Assembly: GCF_002078875.1 (NCBI RefSeq)
Contig: NC_034438.1
Location: 22,829,030-22,893,029, forward strand
DNA from: Numida meleagris
Taxonomy: Eukaryota > Chordata > Aves > Galliformes > Numididae
DNA: 64,000 nt
Reading direction: 5' to 3'
The number at the start of each line of letters is the position of its first letter. Position 1 is the first letter of the stretch. The notes beneath the pieces were generated by a model. That model searched no databases. It worked only from the letters and a program-made list of their open reading frames with translations, and was not told where the DNA came from. The translations under genes and the position numbers were made by a program. This document shows positions 1 through 11,500 of this stretch, one piece after another.

Positions 1-1972
1 CTCAGAATTCAATGGCAGGCAATATCAGCATTTGCATCAAAGAAAGACACCGTGGACAAGGTAAACCACTAACAAGTAAGGAAAAGAGAAACCTGAGAGA
101 CAAAAGGGAAAGTGCAGGTCATTCTATTGGATTCTTTTCTTAAACATGAACGACCTTTAATTAAAGAAGGATTGATTTACACAATGGACAGTGACAGAAG
201 TACAGCTTACTAACACAAGGCACACTAGCAGATTGGTTACCATGAGAAAGGAAGGTTGTACTGTAGTCAAGTACACAAACACAATCTGCCATTTTGTCCG
301 CACCAGATTCTGAATATGAAACAGAGAATGGTATTTTTATGGATAAATCTAGTAGTGACTACTGATAACTGATTTATCTGTTCACTGTAGTATTGATGCT
401 AATAAGATCAAAAGTTGAGATTCTTCAATAAGAAAACAGTTCTGGCACAGTAATTCTGAAAGGGTGTTTCTTCAAAAACACTATGCACTTTGAGTTCGAT
501 AGCTGGTACCCAGACTCCACATTTAATGGGAACATTCATCATCCTGATCAGCTACTCCGAAAAACTGTTCAGCAGAAGTCAAGTGAATCTAGGCACATAT
601 TAGCAATCAATTATGTAGTCAAAGAAAAAAGTGGAAGATTATACAATTCCACATGCTCCGGATTAAAACTTCTGTAGAACTCTGTTAGACTAATGACTAG
701 TAGTATACAGAAATTAACATCGAAGAATTCAGCTCTTTAAATAACAATGGGAAAAAACACAAAATAATTCTAAAGTCACAAGGATATATCCTAACTTAAC
801 AGTTTGGAAATAAACTTGTATCTGACAATGCCACACTGAGATGCCCTTGTCATGATTTCATCACTGACAAGACAACAATTTTCTCATTCTTTGTAACTTC
901 AATCACTACAGAAATCGTAGAATTCTACAAAGACTCATCATTATGCCATCTATGCAGACAGCAAACACATACGCTCATACTCCATCGAGGACAAAAAAAA
1001 AATTTTCACCACCACGTATTTCTGAAAACACAACACTGCAGGATATATGTGGGCCACTGAAACAGCTAAATTCAATTTATAGCCATACAGCAGAACTTTG
1101 ATGGTGTTTACAAAAACCAAAAATTCCACAACCTGATTCACACGCATAGTCATGCCTAGATTTGGTGCATTCTGCATAAGGCCACAGACATATTAAAAAA
1201 AGGATAAGAGTCTCCTTTTTAACAAGGAAAATCTAGGGTCTCACATACCCTCAGTATAGCAAGATGTGAGAGTGTTTTTTTGTTTGTTTGTTTGTTTTTT
1301 ACATGCTGAATGTGGAAGCTAGCAGAAAAAACCTCCTCAGCTGCTTCTGTCTGAAGAGAGTAAGGTATGAGGAAGCAGGATGGCACATCCAGCAGCACCG
1401 GAGGCCCGTCAGACACTGGCAATGGCAATGTGGGGAGCTCTCACCAGGTCCAGATCGTTCTTGCTGAAAACCCAACTCTAAGAACTTACCACAGCTGTGA
1501 AACCACTGTAGCTATATTCCACCACAAGACATCATCTCACTTGAAATACCAGATTCAGCACACAGAGCCCAAATTTTTTGGCCTCCAGTGACTAAATTGT
1601 ACTATCAAAATAAACACCACATGTTGCTGCTCCTATTAAACAGCCTCCAAACCCATCTTAGCGCAAAGCAACACAACAGCAGAAGTCTGGCAGCAAGGCC
1701 TTGCCAAACCCCCAAGATCGCTGCTCACGAATGAATGTCTGCATTTGATTGCAGGGAGTAAAGCAATGAGCCACAGTGAGCTGCGACTGAAATGTGCACC
1801 TTTTAAATCCTGGCCCTGCAGACCCTGGAAAGGTGAAGTCCCCCAACTTACTCATCCGCGGCTCAATCAATTCTGCAAAGGCAGACAGGCTGCAGTACAG
1901 AAAACTACTACAGAAGGTGTCACACAGCAGGGGAAAGGTAACACCGAGGTGCAGATCGTGTTGGAGCCTCAC
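1..1972 (-). other. JMY: JMY intron 1 (5' part, runs off left edge)
   Basis: The sequence to the left of the JMY exon 1 donor (GT at 1971-1972 on the minus strand) is non-coding and AT-rich. I found no second JMY exon in it. The next exon should continue the coiled-coil region and lies outside the window. A GTTT-type microsatellite occurs at 1273-1300. The open frames here are short and show no family resemblance. Confidence 0.75.
1273..1300. repeat. (GTTT)n simple repeat
   Basis: A short T-rich microsatellite with GTTT units, in JMY intron 1. Read directly from the sequence. Confidence 0.9.
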
Positions 1973-2749
1973 CTCCTGGATCCGCCGGCGGGCCCGCTGC
2001 AGCACCTCCTCGTAGCCCTTCTGCCGCAGCTCGCTCAAGCTCTCATAGTACTCCTCGGGGTCGTCGGTCTCGGTGAAGAGCACCTGCGAGAGGATCTTCC
2101 AGCCGCAGGTGTCCAGGCTGTGCACCAGGTAGACCTGCAGCCGGTAGCACAGCGCGTCCATCTCCTGCTCCGAGAGCTCCGGCGCCCCGAACAGCACGGT
2201 CCACATGCCCGAGGGCTCCTCGGGAAATGCAGGCAGGTAGGGCTCCAGCTCCGAGTTCACCGAGCACAGCTGCTGGTGCACGGCGCGCAGGTCCTGGAAG
2301 GAGAACAGCCCGGCCCAGCTGCACTCCTCCCCCGCGGACTCCGCGTCGGGAGCGCCCGCCTCGGCCGCCTCCTCCCTGCCCAGCTCCAGCACTTCCATCT
2401 CCTCGGCAGCCGCCTCCGCGCCCCGCGCCGCCCTGCGCGCCGAGCCGCCCCTGGAGGCGCGCAGCGGACTGCCGGGCAGCGCCTCGGCCCGATCGGCGCG
2501 GGACAGGACGGCGGGCTCGGCGCCCCTGCGCGCCGCGGGGCTGGAGGCCTTGGGGGCGGCGCGGGCCTCGCGGGAGCCGCTGCGCTGGCGCTGCGCCGTG
2601 CGGTTGTGGCAGGTGATGGCGAACTTGCCCTCGATCTCGTTCCAGGCCACGATGAAGACGAACTTGTGCTTCTCCCGCTCCTGGAAGGCGTGAGGCCTCA
2701 CGGCCACCCAGTCGGCTTCCAGCGTCTCCTCCAGCGCGAAGGCGGACAT
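1973..2749 (-). CDS. JMY: JMY first coding exon (junction-mediating and regulatory protein, N-terminal 259 residues)
   Basis: JMY is an actin nucleation-promoting factor and p300/p53 cofactor that shuttles between nucleus and cytoplasm and acts on membranes and autophagosomes. The exon reads 259 whole codons from an ATG at 2749-2747 to a GAG|GTGAGG donor, so it ends in phase 0. The first ~60 residues are nearly identical to mammalian JMY as I know it (start MSAFALEETLEADWVAVRPH, then FVFIVAWNEIEGKFAITCHN). Residues ~61-117 are a low-complexity Ala/Arg/Ser linker that looks shorter than in mammals. Residues ~118-259 are again highly conserved (ECSWAGLFSFQDLRAVHQQL; DTCGWKILSQVLFTETDDPE; YYESLSELRQKGYEEVLQRA). 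The start has a purine at -3. The frame stays open upstream with another ATG at 2854, but homology begins at 2749. The coiled coil and the C-terminal WH2/CA region that binds actin and Arp2/3 are outside the window. Confidence 0.96.
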
Positions 2750-2857
2750 GGCGCCGCGCGGCCGCCTTCCCCCTCTCTGCTCCGCTCCGCTCCGCTCCCG
2801 TCCCGTCGGCCGCCCCCGCTCGCCGGCCGGCAGCCCGCAGCCCTCGCCGCTCACCGC

Positions 2858-2946
2858 NNNNNNNNNNNNNNNNNNNNNNNNNNNNNNNNNNNNNNNNNNN
2901 NNNNNNNNNNNNNNNNNNNNNNNNNNNNNNNNNNNNNNNNNNNNNN
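2858..2946. other. Run of 89 N (assembly gap or masked bases)
   Basis: Unresolved bases lie in the extremely GC-rich JMY 5' leader/promoter. The JMY coding sequence ends more than 100 bp before it, so the reading frame is not affected, but the 5' UTR and transcription start cannot be read. Confidence 0.99.
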
Positions 2947-3090
2947 CGCTGCTCGGGGGTGGGCGATGCGTCGCGTTCCGGCGCGGGAGGAGGACGAGGG
3001 GCTGCCGGCAGGCGCCCGGCCGAGCTCACACTACCCGCCGCCGCCGCGGCGGACAATGCCCACTGCCTTCGCTCAGGTACAGCCGCACGT

Positions 3091-3103
3091 CACGTGGGGC
3101 GGG
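3091..3103. promoter_or_regulatory. E-box (CACGTG) fused to a GC box, JMY promoter
   Basis: The context CGTCACGTGGGGCGGG combines a palindromic E-box of USF/MITF/TFEB type with an Sp1-type GC box. It lies about 340 bp upstream of the JMY ATG. Function is inferred from the motif only. Confidence 0.45.
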
Positions 3104-3789
3104 ATCTGTTTACAAGCGGCGGTGGCGCTGCGGCAACTCAACACCGCCCCCGCCGAGCTCCGCCCCCCGCTCCGCCAGACGCCTTCCCCATTGGCTGCTG
3201 CCGCCCTCGCCCCGCCTCCCTCCGTCCTCGCGCCTCGCGGGGTGGGCGGGGAGAAGGCGGTGCCCGCCCCTTCCCTCGGACGCGCGATGCGGCCGTTCAG
3301 GCGCGCGCGGGGCGTGATGGGAGGGCCGCGTGCCGCGCGCCGCGCCGCCGCTGTTAGAGGGCGGTCCGCGCGAGGGGACGGGGTGGCGGAGCGCTGCGGC
3401 GAAGCGGAGTCCTTGAAAGGCCTTCCTGAGCGTCCGCGGCGTGTGGTGTTGCGTGGTGTGGTCCGGCTGCAGAGGGGTGCAGAGTGCTCTGAGAGAGCTG
3501 TCTTTCTCAGCTCTGTACCTTTAGAGCCGAAGTTGACCGGCTGCGCTGAGTGCAGCGCTCCGTGCTTGTGTTGGCCTGTCCTGCTTAGAGCTGGCAGTGC
3601 CCGCAGTGCTGGCGGAAGGCCCCGGGCGTATCGCAGGGCGCGTCGGTTGCAGGGAGCTCCGGGCAGCGCTCGTGGAAGCGTGCCTGAAAGGAGCGGAGAT
3701 CCAGGCGTGCTCCGAGGGAGAGCTGTCGCGAGGATCTTGTTGCCCTCTGGGATATTCTGTTTCACTTTGTGCATAAATGAAAAAAATAA

Positions 3790-5059
3790 ATAATCCAAGA
3801 ATGCTTGCGTCGGAAATAGGATAGGCAACGTGTGTTCGCCCACCTGTGATACTGTTGTTCCTCTGCAACTTAGGAGAAGCGCTGGGCGAATAAAATGTAT
3901 TCAATTGAGTTTGTCGACAAGCAGAGTGAGTCACGATCTCTGCCTTTTTCTAAAGTTAGCATGCTGAGTAGCATCCTGTCCTTGGACGCTGAAGTGCTTG
4001 AGGAGAGCCGCTGACAATCCAGCCATTCTCCAATCATTAACTGAGCAACCTCATGTTCAGGAGAGTCACTCATTGAATACCATAGTAACAGCTGTTAGAA
4101 AAAAAAGGAGGAAATGACAGCTCAGCAGCCAAAGGAAAGGACAGAAATGGATTCTAGTAATGGTGCGGTGTGTGCTTTATGTCTTCGAGAACAACATTCT
4201 TTCCTAGTGCTGTAAATTTCAGCACAGATCAAAACATCTGTGAAATTATCTGGAAGATTTGATTATACACAGCATATAAGTGACCAAGCAGGCAAATGAT
4301 AATACATTGGTGAAGGAACTATACTCTGATTGTTAGGTATTCAGAAACAAATTTGCAGTGGAAGATAGTAAATAGCAATCCAATTTTGTCACTAGAAATA
4401 CATAAGATAAAATAATGAAGATGTGGTTCTGTCTGTGTGTATATATACGCACATAAACGCGGGCCTAAGAAAATTAAACATGGATTCAAGATTTCTCATC
4501 AGCCAGAGGATCAGAGTCCTAGTATTTCAAGTATGCTATTGTAGAGGCCAAGGTCTTTGAAGCAATGTTAGCCTGGCTGTTCTCAGATAACAGAAGGACG
4601 AGCCATTTGAATTTAAAGCAGATATTAGGTAAATGCAGCATTTGGGAGCTGGCTGAATATTAGTCTGAAACTTGATAAGTTTCTGGTAGGCCCGTTCTAA
4701 TGCAGCAGAAAAGCTGTGCCATCAGGTCACAAGAGCTATTGTATTTTGCCGAAGTTGTACTCTTAGGGAAAAAAAAATTGCAAGGAAATAGCAACTTTTC
4801 AAAACCACATTATTAAGGAGAACTGAGTAATCCTTATAGCAACTTATTTATTGTTGGACACCCATAACATAACTCACTCAAAAATATAAAGAGCAGACTT
4901 TCCTGATTTTGTTGATTTGTTCTTAAGAATGACTAAAGGAAATATGTCAATGAACTCTGCTGAGTAAAAAAAAATAAACTTTCTTAAAGGCTGGGAATTT
5001 CCTTCTGAACAAGGATTGTGGTGGAGGCTACTGGTATCCCCAGGCTGCCTTTACAAGAG
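3790..5059. other. Intergenic, no recognisable feature
   Basis: AT-rich unique-looking sequence between the JMY island and the first CR1 copy. No exon with plausible splice sites and no repeat I recognise. Confidence 0.6.
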
Positions 5060-5580
5060 TGTTGCCAGCTGCTTGAGGGAGATGAGGCCGCACCTGGAGT
5101 GCTGTGTCCAGTGCTGGCCCTCTAGTATGAGTGAGACCTCAGTATACTGGAGAGAGTTCAGCAGCAAGCCATGAAAATGATGAAGGGCCCAGAGCACCTC
5201 TTCAGTGAGAAGAGGCTGAGGGAGCTGCCCACCCTACAGCCTGGAGAAGAGGAGGATTAGCAGGATCTCATCAACGTCTGTATCTACTTGAAGGGAAAGT
5301 GCAAAGAGGATGGAGCCAGGCTCATTTCAGTTGTGCCAGTGCCAGGACAAGAGGCACTGGGCCCTGAACTGGAACACAGGAAGTTTCTGCTGAACATCGA
5401 GATGCACTTCTGTACTGTGTGAAGAGCTGAACACTGACTCAGGTTGCCCCAAGAGATTGTAGCATCTCCATCCTTGGAGATATTGAAAAGCTACCTGGAC
5501 ATGGTCCTGCTTGAGCAGGGAGGGTGGACCAGATGACCTCTGGAGGTCCATTCCAGCCTCTACCATTCTGTGATTCTGTA
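5060..5580 (+). repeat. CR1 LINE, 3' fragment
   Basis: Diverged CR1 3' end in plus orientation. It retains the block GAGATGAGGCCGCACCTGGAG at the left and ends in the typical ATTCTGTGATTCTG tail after a GATGACCTCTGGAGGTCC block. The 5' part is missing, as is usual for CR1. Frameshifts and stops make it non-coding. Confidence 0.88.
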
Positions 5581-8500
5581 CTCTTCATCACTAAGAAGAA
5601 ATTAGTCAGGTAGCACCCAATGAGCCTGTACCAATCAGCCTGGCTTGTGGTTGATTTCCACAGTTTAGAAAAGTGAAAAGTCTGTGGTAACTGAAACAAC
5701 TACTGCAGAGCATCTCTGTCTCCTAAGAGAATCTGATTGCCTGGAGAGAAATGAGCTGCCACACTTCAGTGTGCGTGGATCCCATCACTAAACTGGAAAC
5801 TACATATGAGAGACCTAGTTAACCTTATTAATGGGTATATTGGAGGTAGCAGTTACACAGTCAACAAGCTAGATTATTATATTTCAAAGAGCCAAAGGTT
5901 TCTGAGAGCCATGAGCATTCTATTGCTAGTGAGCTGAAATGTAAGCTTGGGAATTTAATTGATGTTGTGTTATTTTTTAAAGAATTGGGTCAAGCACCAG
6001 AACGTTTATACAGGGAGTACTTTGAGTCATTGCTATCCCTGGGCAGGCTCCAAGCAGTGATTTTTAATATGATTTTGGGTTAGTGAGCCAGTGATAAATA
6101 AACTTCCATGAGTTTCTCTGTACTTTCTCTGCCTTGCAGTTTCATTCACCTGAGCCAGTTCTCAGACCAGCCAATTTTTGGAGATGATCTCCATTCAAAT
6201 TGGTGTTGGGAAAACAAGGAAACTACAGAATCAAAATTCATCAGTGAAGGAGATAGACCGAAAGCTTCTCAGCTCCACTGACTGTACACTGCCTAGGAAG
6301 ATCCATACACAATAAAAGGGCTGGTAACAGGATGAAACCCTATGGACTTGCACGTATGAACTTGTGCATGCGTAGGGTGGGTTAGTAATTTCCTGTCATA
6401 AAAGGTTGAGTCCTCTGTGGATTGAATAACCTGTGGTCTCTTCCAGTGCCGTCTAAATTGTCATCTGCATACTGATGTTATGAACAGGAACAGAAATACT
6501 CCCATAAGTGTTTATACAAACATTCCAGCTAATGTGTGATTCTTGTAGATTGTTTCAGGCTGAAACACCATTCTAATTTTGAATCTTTGAACACCTTGGT
6601 TTAACCAGTTTTGGTATAAGACATTTTTTTTGAGAAAATAAGGTCTCATCTGGGAAACCTTATTTAAAGTTTAATCAATTCCAAACTAATACTATTGTAA
6701 TATGATTTCTGTCCCTATAGAAGACTGATGTGATCTCAGCTGTACCATTCTTTACAGCAGCTGAAATGGAGAGTGGAAGATGTTCCTTAGCGCGCTTCAA
6801 AGTACTGTAGCGGTGTATCTTTAGGTGTCCTGAAATTGCTGTTAAATATTGTGTTAAGACAACTATTGCAGATAAGCATTTTTTAATAGGTTTCGGTTGA
6901 TAGTGTGATTCAAATTTTAATGTGGGCAAGCCAAATAGAAATGTCTGTTTGTTGTTAGTGGGAGTCTTTTTATGGCGAAAGTTTAGGAATGTTTTTCTAG
7001 AGTATGTCTGTGTGAAGCAAGACTGGAAGCTGACTACATAAAAGCACTGTTGAATATGTGACAGCTTAGTAGCACTCATTCAATAAAATATCCATCAAAA
7101 AAAGTATACTTTCTATTGATAGTTTTATCTGCCCTTGAAATTCTGAAAGTGACTACCCTTAGCAACTTTGATATAAGAAGAATTTTGAGGTAGTTTCCAA
7201 GTATAATGAATTGCATTGTGCAGAGGAAAAAGTATAGCTGCAATGTATGTAGTACTCCATCCATTCTGTAGAGGAAGACTGGATATTTTTGATATTTATG
7301 CTGGCTCCAAACTGCAGAATTTTCTGCAACCAAATATTATTGCTGTTGTAGAACATGTGGAGTTACTACTGCATGGTAAACTTTACAAATGTGTGATTAA
7401 GTTGAACTGCTGAGAAAACACAATAGTTTAAATGTGAATCAATCTTTCCTTGAAAGGAATCATTCATAAAAGCCAGTGTTTTCTCTCTAGCCAAATGAGA
7501 AGACTTATGCACTTAATTTGACTAAGTGACAATGGAAAATAATGTGTTGGTAATGCTCAAGTATCCCTCCCTGGAAGCTGAGATGGTGTAAAACCTGTTT
7601 TCAACTTAGACGTGCTATTATAGTTGGAAAATTCTAATTTTAACAAGAGTTTTACTAAACTATATGAAAGTAGTCAGTCGTCTCAGTGGCAAATGAAAAA
7701 ACATTTGCCATGAGAGACACAGTTGGAGCAGTCCTGCCTTTCAGGCTGGGTGAGCTGGGAATGATGGTTTTTGCAGCTCTCTTTAGTGGTTTACAAAGCA
7801 ATTCTTCAACTTGTTTGTTTACAGAAACTATATTCTTATGTGCTCCACCCATGTACATGGGAATAAAGAAAATGATCCTGATGACAGAAAGGACAATTAG
7901 TAGCTTTGAAAAGCAATTTTTTTAAAAGTTGTTTTAAGTGCAGAAATTCAAGGAATATTTCTAACTTTTTTTTTTGTTTGTTACATTCAATATCTTTTAA
8001 TTAAACAACAGTAATTGTATCAGTTCCCTAGAAGTTGTGTTTTCTTTGAGGACAACAGTGAAAAATTCCAGTCTGAAATATTTTGAGAAGTAAAGAAAAT
8101 GCTTTCTTGGCTCTGAACACAGTGTGTCAACAAGTGCAGCAATATGAAGACTGTAGTAGAGCACTGGAAGCTGTTATTCAAGGAAAGAGGAAGCAATACA
8201 TTTAGCCACATCCACAGTTTAACTCAGTCAATCAAGAACATTTGTCAGTAGGCAGGGAAAGCCCCAAAACCACAGAACGAGCATTGAGTTATAACAGATG
8301 AAATACCTACATGAAGCTAAAAAAAGGAAATTATAGTTCCTGTAGTAGTGAATATAGTCCGCCTTCTGATTTATCGTGTAGCATATGACAAGAAAACAAT
8401 TTAGATGTTAAGTAGCCTTAGAATTTCCATCCTTTCTGTGTCTTATTTACAGATAAATTTATAGACTGAGAGCCTGATCTATCTGCAAGATCACATGAGG

Positions 8501-11500
8501 CCTACACTAAAATACTAAAATACTTTGATTGTATGGAAAAATATTTATCAGAGGATTTCTGGCCTGACTTTTGGATGGAGAGTATGTGTTGAAGACCACT
8601 TAGCTTTTGATTTAGCATGTGATCTAGAACTTCCCATAAACATGTAAACCTCTCATCTTTTTGTCTAAAAACTTTGAATCCTCTATGAGTCACTCTTACT
8701 TCCAATATATTTCCAGGCCATATGACCCCTCCAAGATTCTGCAGTACTTGCATCATTGCATTATACACTGGCTGAGATGAGCATAACAGACTTGTATGCG
8801 AAGCCAATGCTGTATTTAGGTCACAATTGGTTGGTAAAATTTCTAAATGCATTCTTTAACCAGCTAAGAATAGATTGAGTAATGGGAATATTACTCCGTA
8901 AAGTCTTAGCTTGAATCTGATGAATTTCATCTACAAAACTGCCAAAAATCTCTACCAAACCAAGAAAATGCCAGGATTTCTTTGCACTATTTGTAACTTT
9001 CAGAGTTATCTCACCAGACAGGGAGTTCTGCCTCCTGGGATTTCAATCATGACAGCACCTTAAGGAACTGGCAGGAAATTTGTCCTTAGCTGTCCAATTA
9101 ATCCTCGCTACTTTCTCTATGTTGCTTAAGATTTGAGTAAATGTGAATGGTGTAATTAAACACTACATTTGATAAACGTAAATTTTAGTTTTTCTGTTTG
9201 ATGGTAGTTCTTTGCCTGTGTGATCTATGGGTAAAAACTCTTGAAAAATAATCATAACAAAAATGATAGTACTGTGATAATAATGATTATAAGCATAGCC
9301 AACTATTAAATTAAGTATCTGTGATTTATAAAAATCATGGGGACGCTGTTTGTATGCATCAGTGGAAGACCTGAGATTTAACCTCATTTATGAAACTGTC
9401 TTCCTGATTAAACTCCTCTGGATAAATGCTGGGTATATGAGCTGCTGTCTATGGACAAAGCTACGCTTGAAGCTGCTGTATACTTGAGTCTGATCCAGTT
9501 ACTCAGTATGGGAGAAATAGATGGTATCTTCATCTGGTTCCATCTTCAGCTGAATTGCCCTGTGAATCCACTGGCAGCACTGAGGAAGGGAAGCAGTCCT
9601 TGTAGAAAGAAGTCTAAATCTTCTGTTATTGGGCGTCTCTACTACCCCATGAGGGGTTAAATCTCTCCTTAAATCCATATGATCAGATTTCAAAGAGTAG
9701 CAAAATCCAAGAGGTATTTCATGCAGAGCTGTGAATCATAGTTTAAATGAGAATGATAAAGGAAAGGTGAGTTTTGTTTCTTCTTGTAATGTCACTGAAC
9801 AATACTGTTTGGCAAGCTCCTGCGTTTTCATTCTGCGCTGAAACACCAAAGCTCATGGATGTGGGATGAGGTAGAGCGTATTGTTAGAACTAATATGATA
9901 TGCTATTCCGTATCCAAATCAGTTTCAGCATTCATAGAAAATGGTTGTGTATCTGATTATTTTATCGCTGTTATGATTGTTAAATGGCTGGTCTGAAATC
10001 AAATCAGGCTTGTCAGACAAGACAAGCAGCTTTATTTTTAGAAATAAATAGTTTTCCTCTTAAGCAGTATCTCAAATCCTTTGCATAAAAATTCACCTTC
10101 TGACTGTGGGTCCTTGAGAATGAGATGCAGCATTCAAATCATTAATGAATGAAGATTGTTTCAGGCAAAAAATGGCACACAGTCTTTTTAATTGAAATCA
10201 GAAGGTCGCTTGTGTCAGATTTTAAGAAGAAGATTAACACTACTATTCTCTAGCCTATTTGATGAGTCTCACTGTTTTCATTCTGGCATTTATGCCTTAG
10301 GCAAACAATTTATATTATGAGCAATAAAATATTCAAAACTATTTCCTTACAGTTTAATGTTCTGTATCCTCAATTCAACATTGTAACCCACCCTATGCTC
10401 CTACAACATGCCACCCCATCTGAGTAAGCATCAGGATGAGCAATGACTTGCCCAAAGCTGTCTTAATATAAGAATGTATGTCTTTGTTGGTCAGTCAGCT
10501 GATGCAAAGTATAAGTTTTTTATATATATGTATAATGATTGATTTTTTTTTTAACTTATAAAAAATGTGTTTGCCCTTTGACTCTTTACCAAATTAATCA
10601 GACGTCCTCTTTAGGTGTCATCCAACCTGAATCATTTTGTCATTCAACATTGTAAAAATTAAGTTATGTTTGAACATTTAAACAGTTGGATTCACCCAAC
10701 CTGAATTATTTTGCACTTCAGTACTGATTTCAAATTTGATTAGAAGTGGCCAGCATGTTCAAATGTTCTAAGACATAGAGTAATGGAGGCACAAACTGGT
10801 GGTGACTGTGAAAGCCTTGCTTTCGCACAAAATTAGGCTACTGTAGCATTGCAAGCAATGAGCTTTGGGACTGGTACTTCTGTGTTGCTAACTCATGCTC
10901 TGCTTCTCATATTACCAAGGTTTACTTTCAGCATCTGTTCAATACATTTTTTTCCTGACATTACTGAAAGGAAATGTAATAATACTATGATGGCCTATTA
11001 GATTTTAACATGAAGTAAACCAAGCCAATTCTCATTACAGTGATGTGTATTTGTTTTAAAATTGTGGTCTTGTTTTCTTTTACAGAAGAGCAGGACATCC
11101 ATAGGAATGGTTTTTATTAATGACTTCTGTGCTTGTCATTAATCACCAGCTGACACCTTTTCCACCAGTCTTTATTCCTAGAATTGCATCATGCAACAAA
11201 TACATCTTGACATTCTTTGCTGTTGATGCAAGAACTGAACAGGTCTGAATTGTTATTCAAGTTCCTGTTTTAAGTTACTGTCATCATCTCGTGTCAAATC
11301 CTTTCTGTTTAATTGTATTGAAACTATATTTTGTATTTTTATTCCTTTTGGAGATATCTTGGTTGTCATAACCATGGTTATAAAAAATACAAGATTAACT
11401 ACTGAAAACAAGGGAAAGATAGATCTTTTACTTGAGAAATACAGCTAAGGGAGAAAGTGCCCTTCTTCAAGTACTGTTAATTGAATTCTATCAGTAGGTC

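Larger units (their letters stand above)
1960..3760. promoter_or_regulatory. JMY: CpG island covering JMY exon 1 and promoter
   Basis: Very GC- and CpG-rich sequence that starts at the JMY exon and stops abruptly near 3760, where AT-rich DNA resumes. It contains a CACGTG E-box at 3091-3096, an overlapping GC box at 3096-3103 and an inverted CCAAT box (ATTGG on the plus strand) at 3190-3194. No TATA box is evident, which suits a housekeeping-type dispersed promoter. The transcription start cannot be placed from sequence alone, partly because of the N run. Confidence 0.8.

Noticed and set aside
2043..3056. 337-codon minus-strand frame overlapping JMY exon 1
   Set aside because: A different frame from JMY, Gly/Arg/Ala-rich and crossing the N gap. 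The conserved JMY frame explains the region.
1745..3793. Long open frame (682 codons) on the plus strand across the JMY island
   Set aside because: It runs antisense to the clearly conserved JMY exon, spans the N gap and has GC-driven Pro/Arg/Ala composition. It is a shadow frame, not a gene.
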